64,000 nt of DNA from Myxococcota bacterium (GTDB lineage Bacteria > Myxococcota_A > Bradymonadia > UBA7976 > UBA1532). Positions 33,604 through 42,882 of this stretch are shown here, piece by piece. The stretch is from the NCBI GenBank assembly GCA_963169045.1, contig CAUJDF010000103.1, positions 1-64,000 on the forward strand, written 5' to 3'. The position numbers and the translations under genes were made by a program. The notes below the pieces were generated by a model. That model made no database searches. It saw nothing but the letters and a program-made list of their open reading frames with translations, and had not been told where the DNA came from. How positions within the stretch are numbered: the first letter of the stretch is position 1; each line of letters opens with the position of its first letter.

Positions 33604-34677
33604 TCAGCGCGCGCCCCCGTGGGCGGGGTGCTCGGTGACGAGGAGGACCTGGTCGTCGGCCGACGGATCCCCGCGCAGGGCGAGGTGCTCGGGCGAGCCG
33701 CACTCGGGGAGCGGGCGCGCGCGCAGGGCGTCGAGACACGGCGTCGTGCACTCGCCGTCGAGCGCCGCGATGCGCGGGCTGCGGATGCAGGCGGCGCCCT
33801 CGGTCGTCCACTCCGCCTCGAGCTGCCAGCCCTCGCCGCCCTCGTCGGCCTGGATGCCGACGCCGTCGTAGAGGTTGACGAGCGTGCCGTCGACGGTGTG
33901 CGCGTTGCCGTCGCCGCAGTAGTCGGCGCGGATCATCCGCGTACAGGCCTGGTGGTGCGCGGCGAGCGAGATCTCTTCGCAGACCCCGTCGCGACACACC
34001 TCGTGCGTGCGCCACGGCGCGTATCCGAGACCGACGCACTTGCCGAGGGCGAAGCCGTCGCAGGCGAGCGTGACGAGCTCGTCGGTGTCGATCTTGTCGC
34101 CGGCCTCGTTCCAGGTGCCCTTCAGGATCGTGACCTTCCGGCCGGGGTCCGGGTTGCCTTCGAGGTCGGTGCAGACCGGCGTCCACTCGCCGTCGCCGGC
34201 GCGCCACGAGAGCGTGTAGGCGTGGTGGTCGGGCGCGCGCACCTCGAGGGCCTCGACACGCAGCTCGAACGGCTGGCCGTCGTCGGTGCGGCCGGCGTCG
34301 ATGATGCCGCCGACGATCGCGTCGCCGGAGAGCGGCTCGCCGTGCTGCCGCACCACGAGCGCGCTGCCCTCGAGCCCGAGCGACAGGCCGTTCACGTCGC
34401 GGCCGTTGAAGCTCTTCCCGTTCAGGCTCGCCCCGTTCAGGCTCGCCCCGTTGGTCTTCAGCCCGTTCAGGCTCGCCCCGTTGATCTTCAGCCCGTTCAG
34501 GCTCGCCCCGTTCAGGTTCCGGCCGTTCTCCGCGCGCAGGCCGCAGGTGACGTTGTCGAGCTGCAGGCCGGCGGCGCCGGCGGCGTCGTGTCGGCCGGCG
34601 CTGCCTTCCTCGCACGCGGCGAGACCGGTCGCGAGGGCAGCCACGAGACAGATGCGGATCGAGTTGCTGGACTTCAT
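33604..34677 (-). CDS. ADYC domain lipoprotein with LNG repeats
   Basis: A 357-residue lipoprotein with signal SIRICLVAALATGLAAC. Residues about 50-95 are a pentapeptide-like repeat of NGASLNG, NGLKING and NGKSFNG units, the asparagine-rich solenoid seen in front of ADYC domains. The C-terminal domain contains the name-giving motif in TRMIRADYCGDGNAHTVDG, with many cysteines. ADYC proteins occur widely in Myxococcota and their role is unknown. AAGGAG lies seven to eight bases before the ATG. Upstream, 34678-34967 holds no gene: only a GC-rich region and one hairpin were seen. Confidence 0.85.
   Translation of the reverse strand: MKSSNSIRICLVAALATGLAACEEGSAGRHDAAGAAGLQLDNVTCGLRAENGRNLNGASLNGLKINGASLNGLKTNGASLNGASLNGKSFNGRDVNGLSLGLEGSALVVRQHGEPLSGDAIVGGIIDAGRTDDGQPFELRVEALEVRAPDHHAYTLSWRAGDGEWTPVCTDLEGNPDPGRKVTILKGTWNEAGDKIDTDELVTLACDGFALGKCVGLGYAPWRTHEVCRDGVCEEISLAAHHQACTRMIRADYCGDGNAHTVDGTLVNLYDGVGIQADEGGEGWQLEAEWTTEGAACIRSPRIAALDGECTTPCLDALRARPLPECGSPEHLALRGDPSADDQVLLVTEHPAHGGAR
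34390..34530. repeat. 15-bp repeats coding ASLNG/LKING units
   Basis: Repeats of the unit GTTCAGGCTCGCCCC (plus-strand reading) alternate with GTTGATCTTCAGCCC-type variants, about nine units in all. They encode the NG-rich repeats of the ADYC lipoprotein on the minus strand. Confidence 0.85.
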
Positions 34678-34919
34678 CTTCGTGCTCCTTGTGGGTCGGG
34701 AGCGGACTTGCTCCACGCCGACCCCTAGAGCACGGCTCGTGCCAGCGACGACGTCTCCGTGGCACAAGGCTTCTCGGCGCCGGGCGCCGCGCGCCGCGAT
34801 GGCACCGGCTGGCACGTGCCACCCGCCGTGCCGGCTCTTCGCGCGACGGCCCCGGTGGGATCCGTCCGCCCCGCGGGCGGCGCCGGGCAGGAGCCCGGCG
34901 CGCCGCAAGACGCCGGCAT

Positions 34920-34942
34920 CGCCTCGCCGGACAGGCGAGGCG
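34920..34942. terminator. Hairpin after exonuclease gene
   Basis: CGCCTCGCC and GGCGAGGCG form a perfect 9-bp stem with a 5-base loop, 26 bases downstream of the exonuclease stop. No T-run follows on either strand, so it is at best a weak intrinsic terminator or an RNA-stabilising stem. Confidence 0.35.
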
Positions 34943-34967
34943 TCGCCCACTCGGACGCCCGCCGCTG

Positions 34968-35564
34968 TCAGTCGACGGCGTGACCCTCTTCGCGGGCGCG
35001 CAAGATGATGCGCGCGCAGGCCTGCGCATCGGACGCCGCGTCGTGGTGTTTCAGCGGGATGCCGAGGTGCTCGCACACGACGTTGAGCCGGGCGCTCGGC
35101 AGTACCCACGCCCGCCGCGCCCGCTCGACGGTGCACACGGAACGCGCGGTCGGCGCGGCGAGCCCGGCCGCCGCGCAGCAGGCGTCGAGCACGCCGCGGT
35201 CGACGCTGGCGTTGTGCGCGGCGACGAAGTCCACGCCCTCGAACAGCGGCGCGAGCTCCGGCCAGACCTCGCCGAACGGGCGCTCCTGCTGCACGTGCTC
35301 CCACTCGATGCCATGGATGTGCGTGAACACGAACTCGCGGCGCGGAGGGCGGAGCAGCCGGCTCTCCGTCCGGGTGATGCGGTCGCCCTCGACCCGCACG
35401 AGCGCGATGGCGCACGCCGAGTCGGGGCCGTAGTCAGCCGTCTCGAAGTCGATCGCGACGAAACTGCGCGGCTTGTCGGGGGGTGAGTAGCGACCGCGGA
35501 GAGGACGTTCAAGCCGCCTCTCGCAACGACCCGAAACACGGGCGGTTCTATCGGCGAGGGCCAC
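34968..35564 (-). CDS. DEDDh 3'-5' exonuclease, 5' end replaced by IS repeat
   Basis: A DnaQ/RNase T-like exonuclease of the DEDDh class. AIDFETADYG supplies the first Asp and Glu, AAHNASVDRGVLD the second Asp, and HHDAASDAQACARII the His and last Asp. All catalytic residues are present, so the core is intact. Relatives start only a few residues before the AIDFE strand. Here no ATG, GTG or TTG lies between the core and the 104-bp IS-derived repeat. The only in-frame start is a GTG at 35564 inside the repeat, adding about 33 foreign residues. It could be a functional fusion or a silenced gene. Confidence 0.75.
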   Translation of the reverse strand: MALADRTARVSGRCERRLERPLRGRYSPPDKPRSFVAIDFETADYGPDSACAIALVRVEGDRITRTESRLLRPPRREFVFTHIHGIEWEHVQQERPFGEVWPELAPLFEGVDFVAAHNASVDRGVLDACCAAAGLAAPTARSVCTVERARRAWVLPSARLNVVCEHLGIPLKHHDAASDAQACARIILRAREEGHAVD

Positions 35565-35600
35565 AGGTGGGCGCTTGCGGATGGGGTGCCCCCAACCCCG
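35496..35600. repeat. 104-bp direct repeat, copy 2 (IS-derived)
   Basis: Second copy of the repeat at 29971-30074, in the same orientation and 5.5 kb away. It lies exactly between the 5' end of the exonuclease core and the 3' end of the cyclase gene. Here it is not attached to a transposase fragment. It supplies the only possible start codon of the exonuclease frame. Confidence 0.85.
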
Positions 35601-35610
35601 TGCCTGGGCG

Positions 35611-38600
35611 TCAGTCGCTGCAGCGGGCGAGGTGACGCTTCGCGCCGAGGCGCGCGAAGAGGCGCGCGGCGGCCTGCAGGTGGCGGTCCCGCTCGTCGCG
35701 GGGGCCGGCGAGCCGACCGAGCTCCTGGAGCGCGCGGGCCTCTTCGAATGGCATGCCGAGCGCCCGGGCCGCCGCCAGGCTGCGGCGCAGCGTGGATGTC
35801 GCGCGCGCGCGCCCGCCGGTGACGGCGTGCAGCAACCCCCGGCACAGCAGGGCGCGCGGCCGCGCGACCGGGAAGACGCGCGCGTAGCGGTCGAGCGTGC
35901 CGCAGGCGGCGCGCGCCTGCGCCAGCGCGCCGTCGGTCGCGTCGTACCCGGCGGTCAGCGTGAGCAGCACCTCGGCGGCGCCGGCATAGCCCTCGAACGT
36001 GTACACCGCCACCGGGGCGAGCCGGGCGCTCGCTTCGTTCGCCCGCACCGCGGCGGCGAAGGCCGCGTCGCGGCGCCCTGCCTCGAGGTGCGCCACGGCC
36101 GTCAGCCCGTGGCCCCAGACACGCTCGGAGCGGCCGATGTCCTCGCCGAGGAACGGCGCCAGCGCCTCGACCAGCGTCGTCGCCCGTTCGAGCTCGCCGA
36201 GCGGCAGCAGGCTCTCGATCTGGTCGAGCAGTCCCCACGCCTCGGCCTGCAGATCCCCCTGGCGCCGCGCCGAGGTGTACAGCACTTCGGCGCCCATGCG
36301 CACACGCTCGGCGTACTCGCCGCGATAGTGCAGCAGGGTCGACAGGCCGCAGACGCCCTCGATCCAGCGCCGCTTGTCGCCGATGGCCGAGGCGAGGCGC
36401 ACGGCCTCTTCGAGGGCGGCGCGTCCCTCGACCCACTGGCCGCGCGCGAGCCGGCTGAAACCGGTGAAGAAGCGCACGGGCTGGAGCGCCGCGCGCCCGG
36501 CGTCGGTCTCCACGAGCCGGCCGGCCAGGCGCAGGTAGACGTCGGAGAGCTGGAACTGCGGCGCCATCGAGACGATCCAGCCGGTGAGCGCGCAGGCGCG
36601 CGCCAGCTCCGGCGACGGGCCCACCGCCTCGGCGATGTTCAGCGCGCGGAGGGACGCGTCGAGCGTCTCCGGCGGATCGGCGAGGAAGAAGTAGGTCTCG
36701 AGCAGCCGCAGGTAGGCCTGGGCGGCCTCGGTGAACGCCCCGGGATCGGCGGCGCGCAGCGGCGGTCGGCGCACGAGGCGGGCGGCGGCCTGGCGGCCCA
36801 CGTTCGCGAGCAGGCTCGCGCCGAGCGCGGGGCGGCCGCGCGGCACCGGGAAGCCCAGCAGGTGGGCGGCGCGCTCGAACGCGGCGCGGCTCTCCGGCAG
36901 CTTGCCCTGGCCGAGCAGCGCCTCGCCGAGCAGCCGCTCCCAATGGGCCCGGCGTCGCCCGTCGTCGCCCGCCGGGTGCCCGAGCGCCTGCGTCAGCGCG
37001 GCCCGCGCCTCCTCGTAGGCCCCGCTGAGCAGCGCGTGCTCCGCCGAACGCTCGAGGTAGTGCAGCGTCTTGTCGGGCACGTCGGCGCGCGCCCAGTGCC
37101 ACGCCAGACGCGAGTACAGGCGCGGCCGCTGCGCCGGCGGCTGCGCCTCGAGACGCTCGGCCACGGCGCGGTGGAGCTGGCGCCGCTGCGAGAACAGCAG
37201 GAGATCGTAGACCACCTCGCGCGTCGTCTCGTGGCGGTACAGCCAGGTGGCCTCGGCGTCGGAAGGCTCCCGCACCGCCAGATCCAGGCGCTCGAGGGCG
37301 TCGAGCTCGTCCTCGAGGGCGTCGCGGTCCTGCTCGACCGGGTAGACCGCCCGCAGCAGGTCGAGGGCGAAGCTGCGGCCGATGACGCTCGCCACCTTGA
37401 GCATGAGCTGCTGGCGGGGATCGAGCCGGTCGATGCGCGCGAGGATCGCGCCCTGGACCGTGTCGGGCAGCGACACGGCGTCGGCCCGCCCACCGAGGTG
37501 CGCCACGCCGCCGCGGACCTCGATCGCGCCGGCGTCGCTCAGGGCCAGCGCCAGGGCCTCGGTGAAGAAGGGGTGGCCCTCGGCGCGCGCATGCACCGCG
37601 GCGACGACCTCCTCGGCGGGCGGGTGCCCGAGGCTCGCCTCGAGCAGCGCGCGGGTCTGGTCGGGCGAGAGGGGCAAGAGCTCGACCGGGTGCAGGCGCC
37701 CGTAGATCTCGGGGCGCGGCGTCGCCAACGGCCGCGACGAGACCACGACGAGCAACGGCGACACGTTGCCGGGCACCTGGCGCAGGACCGCCCACGACGC
37801 CGAGTCGAACCAGTGGCCGTCCTCGAGGATCAGCGCCACGGGGCCCTCGTCCGCCGCGCGCCGCAGCAGGTGCACGATCAGATCCTCGGTGTTGTGGGCG
37901 CGCACCTCGCCAGTCATCGCCGCGGTGAGCGGCGTCTCGGGCACGTCGACGCCGATCACCTCGCGCAGGAGCGGCGCGAGGCGCTCGAGCACCGGATCCT
38001 CGGCCATCTGACGCCGGACGTGGGCGGCGGCCCCGTCGCGAGGGACGCCGTCAAGACCCAGGAGCCGCGCGACGACCGGCCGCCATGCGAAGTACGGCGT
38101 CGCGTGGTCGATGGCATCGGAAGCGCCGGACAGACACCGCACGCCGCGCGCCTCGGCGAGGTCGACGAGCTCGGCCACGAGCCGCGTCTTGCCCATGCCG
38201 GCGAGCCCCTCGAGCCGGAGCGCCCGCGATTCGCCGCGCAGGAGGGCGTCGACCGCCTCGCTCAGGACCGCGCGCTCGCGCACGCGCCCCACCGGCGCCG
38301 GGTGTTGCGGGGCCGCCCGCCGCCGGAAGGGCTCGCGCACCACCACCGGCGCCGCTTTGCCCTTGAGGCGGAGCGACCGCGGCGGGCCGTATCCCACTCC
38401 GGCCCGGCTGGCATCGTGGGTGGCCGCGTCGCAGAGGATGCCGTCGCTCGTCTGTTGCATCAGGCGCGCGGCCAGGTTGACGGTGTCGCCCATCACCGTG
38501 TACTCGCGGCGGGCGGCGCTGCCGACCACGCCGCAGAACACGCGGCCCGTGGCGACGCCGATGGCGCAGCGCAGGCCGAGCTCGCGCAACGTCGCCCGGA

Positions 38601-39573
38601 CGGCCATCGCCGCGTGCACGCCGCGGACGGCGTCGTCCTCGTGGGCGAGCGGCGGCAGGCCGAGCGCGGCGAGCACCACCATGCCTTTGTCGTCGACGGC
38701 GAACTTGTTCACGCTCGCTTCGAAGTCGTCGAGCGTCCACTGCATCTCGGAGAAGGCGAGCTGGGTCCGCTCGAGGAAGTCGGGCGCGTCGGCGTCGAGC
38801 CCCTCGATGCGGACGAACACCACCGTGACGCGGCGCAGCTCCGAGAGCCACTCCGCCTGGCCGGCGGCCAGCCGGGCGCGCACGGCCGTGGAGACGAACG
38901 CCGCCGACGCCTCGCCGGCGACGGACCCGGCGGCGGGCGCCTCGGGCGGGACGCGCACCGCGTCGAGACGCACGCAGTCGGCCTCGCGGGGCGTGCCGAC
39001 GCAGCGCGCCCGCACGCGGGCCCAGGCCTCGGGCGAGAGCACGACCTCGCCGGATGCGGCGTGCCGCTCGGCCAGCGCCATCTGCGCCAGGGGCGCGCCG
39101 GCGGGCACGCACTCCCAGCGGTCGCCGACGCCGCCGACGTACAGCACGCGCACGCGTCCGGCGCCGATGCCGATGCGCAGGGTGAGGCGGGCGTCCTCGG
39201 CGCGGGCGAGCTCGGCCAGGCTCCGCTGCACCTCGAGCCCGCACGCCGCCGCGCGCAGCGTCGCCTCCCCCGGCTCTCCGCACCACAGCGCGAGGAGCGC
39301 GTCGCCCGCGAACTTGACGACCTCGCCGCCATGCGCGCCGATGAGCTCGATCAGGCGGCCGAAGTACCGGTTCAGCAGGGTGGTGAGCTGCTCGGCCCCC
39401 TCGGCGCCTTGTCGCGCGAGGCGCTCGGTGAGCGCCGTGAAGCCGGAGATGTCGGCGAAGAGCACCGCCCCGGGCACGTCCTCGACCTCGGCCCGCCGCG
39501 GCGCCGCGGCGCCGAAGCGGCGCGTGGCGAGGGCCGGCACGAAGCTCGACAGGGAGCGTCCGCCCCCCCTCAT
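35611..39573 (-). CDS. Soluble-adenylyl-cyclase-like protein: two cyclase domains, AAA, TPR
   Basis: A protein of about 1320 residues that should make cAMP or cGMP. Cyclase domain 1 (about 25-210) has metal-binding Asp residues in VLFADISGFTAL and EVVKFAGDALLALW but lacks the Asn...Arg transition-state segment. Cyclase domain 2 (about 245-410) has VVFVRIEGLD in place of the metal site but keeps YTVMGDTVNLAARLM with Asn and Arg. The two are thus complementary, as in mammalian soluble cyclase C1/C2. A Walker A motif GLAGMGKT (about 455) starts an AAA/ATPase part. The last 450 residues are TPR-like helices. The ATG at 39573 is used; a GTG at 39621 is possible. No membrane segment. Divergent from the 1055-residue lipoprotein. 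Confidence 0.9.
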   Translation of the reverse strand: MRGGGRSLSSFVPALATRRFGAAAPRRAEVEDVPGAVLFADISGFTALTERLARQGAEGAEQLTTLLNRYFGRLIELIGAHGGEVVKFAGDALLALWCGEPGEATLRAAACGLEVQRSLAELARAEDARLTLRIGIGAGRVRVLYVGGVGDRWECVPAGAPLAQMALAERHAASGEVVLSPEAWARVRARCVGTPREADCVRLDAVRVPPEAPAAGSVAGEASAAFVSTAVRARLAAGQAEWLSELRRVTVVFVRIEGLDADAPDFLERTQLAFSEMQWTLDDFEASVNKFAVDDKGMVVLAALGLPPLAHEDDAVRGVHAAMAVRATLRELGLRCAIGVATGRVFCGVVGSAARREYTVMGDTVNLAARLMQQTSDGILCDAATHDASRAGVGYGPPRSLRLKGKAAPVVVREPFRRRAAPQHPAPVGRVRERAVLSEAVDALLRGESRALRLEGLAGMGKTRLVAELVDLAEARGVRCLSGASDAIDHATPYFAWRPVVARLLGLDGVPRDGAAAHVRRQMAEDPVLERLAPLLREVIGVDVPETPLTAAMTGEVRAHNTEDLIVHLLRRAADEGPVALILEDGHWFDSASWAVLRQVPGNVSPLLVVVSSRPLATPRPEIYGRLHPVELLPLSPDQTRALLEASLGHPPAEEVVAAVHARAEGHPFFTEALALALSDAGAIEVRGGVAHLGGRADAVSLPDTVQGAILARIDRLDPRQQLMLKVASVIGRSFALDLLRAVYPVEQDRDALEDELDALERLDLAVREPSDAEATWLYRHETTREVVYDLLLFSQRRQLHRAVAERLEAQPPAQRPRLYSRLAWHWARADVPDKTLHYLERSAEHALLSGAYEEARAALTQALGHPAGDDGRRRAHWERLLGEALLGQGKLPESRAAFERAAHLLGFPVPRGRPALGASLLANVGRQAAARLVRRPPLRAADPGAFTEAAQAYLRLLETYFFLADPPETLDASLRALNIAEAVGPSPELARACALTGWIVSMAPQFQLSDVYLRLAGRLVETDAGRAALQPVRFFTGFSRLARGQWVEGRAALEEAVRLASAIGDKRRWIEGVCGLSTLLHYRGEYAERVRMGAEVLYTSARRQGDLQAEAWGLLDQIESLLPLGELERATTLVEALAPFLGEDIGRSERVWGHGLTAVAHLEAGRRDAAFAAAVRANEASARLAPVAVYTFEGYAGAAEVLLTLTAGYDATDGALAQARAACGTLDRYARVFPVARPRALLCRGLLHAVTGGRARATSTLRRSLAAARALGMPFEEARALQELGRLAGPRDERDRHLQAAARLFARLGAKRHLARCSD

Positions 39574-39691
39574 CGGGCGGGAATCCGAAGCATCCGACAA
39601 AGAAGGCAGAGCGGGGCGCACCTTTCAAGTAGGGCGCGCGATGCGCGCAGTCGCGTCGGCCGTTCGGCCCCCTTGCCGTAGTATCTCGCCC

Positions 39692-42600
39692 ATGCCGATC
39701 GTCCTCGCTCGCGTCCTCGCCGCCCTCGCCCTGGCGACGCTGTCCGTCGGCTGCGGCGGTCCGCCCGAGCGGCTTGCCCGCTACCCGACGCTCGACGAGA
39801 TGCTCGCCGGGCGGCCGCTCGCCGGCCTCGTGCCCATCGACCGCGCGCCGACCGCCGAGGAGCTCGCGCGGGTCGAGCGCGAGCTGCGCGTGGTCAAGAA
39901 CGAGCGCGACGGGCGGCTCGTCGCGCTGACGGCGTGGTTCCCGCAGGCGCCGGACTGGTCGTGCGACCAGGTCCACCTGGACTACCCGGCGGGGGGCGGC
40001 CCGCCGCTCGTGCGCACGGCCGTGGGCGGGTTCGGCCTCCGCTACGAGGGCGGCGCGCTCGTGCGGCCGGCCGACGCGGGCGAGCCGGGCGCGACCGGCG
40101 CCACGGCCGCGGTCCGCCTGGCGCTCGGGGCGCCGGTGGCCGTCGATCCGAGCACCCTGATCGTCGCCACCGAGCGACCCGATCTGTTCGCGGGCTTCGA
40201 GGAGCACCGCGACGTGCACCTGCGCGCGCTGTACCGGATCCCCGACCTCTCGTTCGCCGCCGCGGAGATCGAGAAGTGGCGCGCGTTCGAGGCGCGCGTG
40301 GACGAGGTGCTCGCGGCGCTCGGGCGCGGCGAGCTCGAGCCGACGGCCGCCGCGCGGCGGCAGCTCCGGGCCTTTCCGGCCGCCCTGATCGGCGACGTCC
40401 ACGCGCGCCTGACGGCCGCGGAGGCCACGGGCGAGGAGGCCGCGGCGCACGCCCGCCGGGCCGCGGAGGCGAAGCGGCGCGGCGAGGCGGACGCCGCCCG
40501 CGAGGCGTGGGAGGAGGCCCGCGAGGCCGCGCGCGTCGGCCCGCCGCTCGAGCATCGCCCGTACACCCCGGATCCGGCCTACGCCGCGCGGCTCGCCGCG
40601 TTGTCCGCCGCCGTCGCGGCGTCCGAGCCGAGCGAGCGGCTCACCGCGCTCTGCCGCGAGGCCGCCGCCGTCGCCACGCCGCCCGAGGCCGCAAGCGGGC
40701 TCCGGGCGCTCGCGGGCCTGGTCGGCCGCGAGGCCATCGGGAGCGCCGTCGCGCACTTCGAGGCGGCGGAGCGGCTCCGGGGATCGCTCGGCGGGGCGGT
40801 CGAGGCGAAGCTCGAGGCCGCGCTCGCGCTGGAGCGACTGCCGCCGGTCCCCGAGGCGCTCCAGCCGGCGACCTGGGGCGCGCTTCACGGGCTGCGGGAC
40901 GAGCTCGCCGCGTCGCTCCTCGCGGACGCCGTCGCGGCCGAGGGCGAGGGGCGGCGCGCGACGGCGGCGGTCCTCCTCGTGCTCGTCGCCGATCTGCGCG
41001 GGCGCCCGGCCGGTCCCGAGGGCGTCCGCGCGAAGATGGCGCTCCTCGACCTCGCCCGGGGCGTCCTGCCCGTCGTGCGGGCGACGGGCCCGCGTCCGGC
41101 CTACCGCGACCTCGTCGGCCACGCCGTGCTCGACGCCGCGGGCGGCTGGCCGATCCACGCCCTCCTCGGGGACGCGCTGCTCGCCGCGCACGTGCGCACG
41201 GGCGCGCCGTCCCGCCCCGACGCGGTCCTCACGGTCGACGCGTCGGCGAGCGAGCTCGAGCTCGCGCAGACGCTCGGTCGCGAAGAGCGGGTGGCCCTCG
41301 TCGAGGACACGTCGGTGTCGCCCGAGGCGGAGCGCTGGCGGGCGGAGATCGTCCGGCTCGAGGACCGGATCCGCGCGGGGCAGGAGGAGATCGCGGCCGC
41401 GCACGCCAGCATCACCGTCGTCGTCAGCAGGGACAAGCCGGTCGTGACGGGCAGCCGCGAGGTCCGGCTCCCCGGGGGCGGGACGCGGACGGTCTACGAC
41501 ACGCAGAGCGCGGGCTTCGACACCGTCTACCACCTCGGCACGGGGCGGGCCTACGAGCGCGTGGCCATCGCGCAGCGCGAGATCGAGCGCGCGCAGGCCG
41601 AGCTCGAGCGGATGTTGAAGGCGCCGCCGCCGCACCGGCCGCGGTACCGCCAGGAGGTGCACGCCCAGGCGACCCAGCGATGGACGGGCCGGGTGCGGCG
41701 CGAGCTCCGGCTGAGCGGGCCCGCCGGCGCCACGGCGGCGGCGCACACCCTCGACGTCGACCTCGAAGAGAAGGGCGAGCGCTTCTTCATGGATCGCGCC
41801 GAGGCGCTCGCCAGGGCGGAGCGCGAGCTCGACGGGCGGTCGCTCCCGCCGGCGCTGGCGTCCGCCGTCGAACAGCACGTCGCGGCGCTCGCGTCCGCGT
41901 GGCTCGAGGGCCCTCCCGCCGCGGGCGCGCGACCCGAGGACGCCGCGCGCGAGGCGCTGTGGCGGCGATGGCTCGTGCGGAGGGCGCCCGCCCCCGAGAG
42001 CCTCGCCCTGCTCCGCATGCCGCCGCCCGGCGCGGACGATCCGCGCGCGCGCCCGGAGCGCTGGTGGCTCGCGGCGCGACTCCCCGCGCGGCACCCCGGC
42101 TGGCGCGACGCCGCCTTCGACCCTACCGGGCAGTTCTTCGCGGTCACCGAGCCGCACGCGGTGCGCCTCCTTCGGGCGCACGACCTCGGCGAGGTGAGGA
42201 GCTTCCCGACCGAGCGCCCCGCCGCCGCCGTGGCCCTCGATCCCGGCGCCCTCCGCATCGGCTGGATCGACGCCGAGGGTGGGCCCGGCAACGCCGAGGT
42301 GAGCTTCGTCTCGACGAAGACGGGCGCCGGACATCGGCTCGCCGCCGACGTCCCATTTCCGGTGAGCATCGCCATCTGTCGCGAGGGCCGCCAGTTCCGC
42401 GTCGGTGGCATGTTCGGCAACGTCACGCGGAGCGACATCGCCGGCGAGGCGCCCCGGAGCGCGTCGTACCAGATGCAGGAGATGGGGCGCGTCTCGGGGC
42501 TGGCCGTCACCCCCGACGGCCGGTACGAGGTGCAGGCCGTCCGCCGCGTCGCCGACATGAGCCAGCGCCTGCGCGTGCTCGACCTGCAGGAGGGCCGGGT

Positions 42601-42859
42601 GCTCTTCGACATCGAGCACGAGGCGCAGCGGGCCTATGCCATCTCCGACGACGGCGCGCTCGTCACCGACGGCGCCCGTGTGTTCCGCGTCGCCGCCTCC
42701 GGCGCGGATCCCATTCGCGACGTCGATGGCTTCGTCCAGCGCCTCGCGGCGCCGCGCGCGCTCTCCGACGGCGGCCTCGAGGTCCCGAGCCCGGACGGGC
42801 GTGCGCGGCTCGTGTTCCACCGCGACGGGGCGCTCGAGGTATTCCGCCGCGCCTTCTGA
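39692..42859 (+). CDS. Large lipoprotein, helical body with propeller-like C-terminus
   Basis: A 1055-residue lipoprotein with signal RVLAALALATLSVGC. Residues 60-170 are beta-rich and 170-560 are Ala/Glu/Arg-rich helices with a likely coiled coil around 240-300. EVHAQATQRWTGRVRREL near 660 introduces a further domain. The last 260 residues read like WD/YVTN beta-propeller blades (AFDPTGQFFAVTEPHAVRLL, LAVTPDGRYEVQAV, RLRVLDLQEGRVLFDIE). No enzyme motif was found. Start at ATG 39692 without a strong ribosome site. It lies next to and divergent from the cyclase gene. Confidence 0.78.
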   Translation: MPIVLARVLAALALATLSVGCGGPPERLARYPTLDEMLAGRPLAGLVPIDRAPTAEELARVERELRVVKNERDGRLVALTAWFPQAPDWSCDQVHLDYPAGGGPPLVRTAVGGFGLRYEGGALVRPADAGEPGATGATAAVRLALGAPVAVDPSTLIVATERPDLFAGFEEHRDVHLRALYRIPDLSFAAAEIEKWRAFEARVDEVLAALGRGELEPTAAARRQLRAFPAALIGDVHARLTAAEATGEEAAAHARRAAEAKRRGEADAAREAWEEAREAARVGPPLEHRPYTPDPAYAARLAALSAAVAASEPSERLTALCREAAAVATPPEAASGLRALAGLVGREAIGSAVAHFEAAERLRGSLGGAVEAKLEAALALERLPPVPEALQPATWGALHGLRDELAASLLADAVAAEGEGRRATAAVLLVLVADLRGRPAGPEGVRAKMALLDLARGVLPVVRATGPRPAYRDLVGHAVLDAAGGWPIHALLGDALLAAHVRTGAPSRPDAVLTVDASASELELAQTLGREERVALVEDTSVSPEAERWRAEIVRLEDRIRAGQEEIAAAHASITVVVSRDKPVVTGSREVRLPGGGTRTVYDTQSAGFDTVYHLGTGRAYERVAIAQREIERAQAELERMLKAPPPHRPRYRQEVHAQATQRWTGRVRRELRLSGPAGATAAAHTLDVDLEEKGERFFMDRAEALARAERELDGRSLPPALASAVEQHVAALASAWLEGPPAAGARPEDAAREALWRRWLVRRAPAPESLALLRMPPPGADDPRARPERWWLAARLPARHPGWRDAAFDPTGQFFAVTEPHAVRLLRAHDLGEVRSFPTERPAAAVALDPGALRIGWIDAEGGPGNAEVSFVSTKTGAGHRLAADVPFPVSIAICREGRQFRVGGMFGNVTRSDIAGEAPRSASYQMQEMGRVSGLAVTPDGRYEVQAVRRVADMSQRLRVLDLQEGRVLFDIEHEAQRAYAISDDGALVTDGARVFRVAASGADPIRDVDGFVQRLAAPRALSDGGLEVPSPDGRARLVFHRDGALEVFRRAF

Positions 42860-42882
42860 CAGCGGCGGGCGGGCGCCTCATC

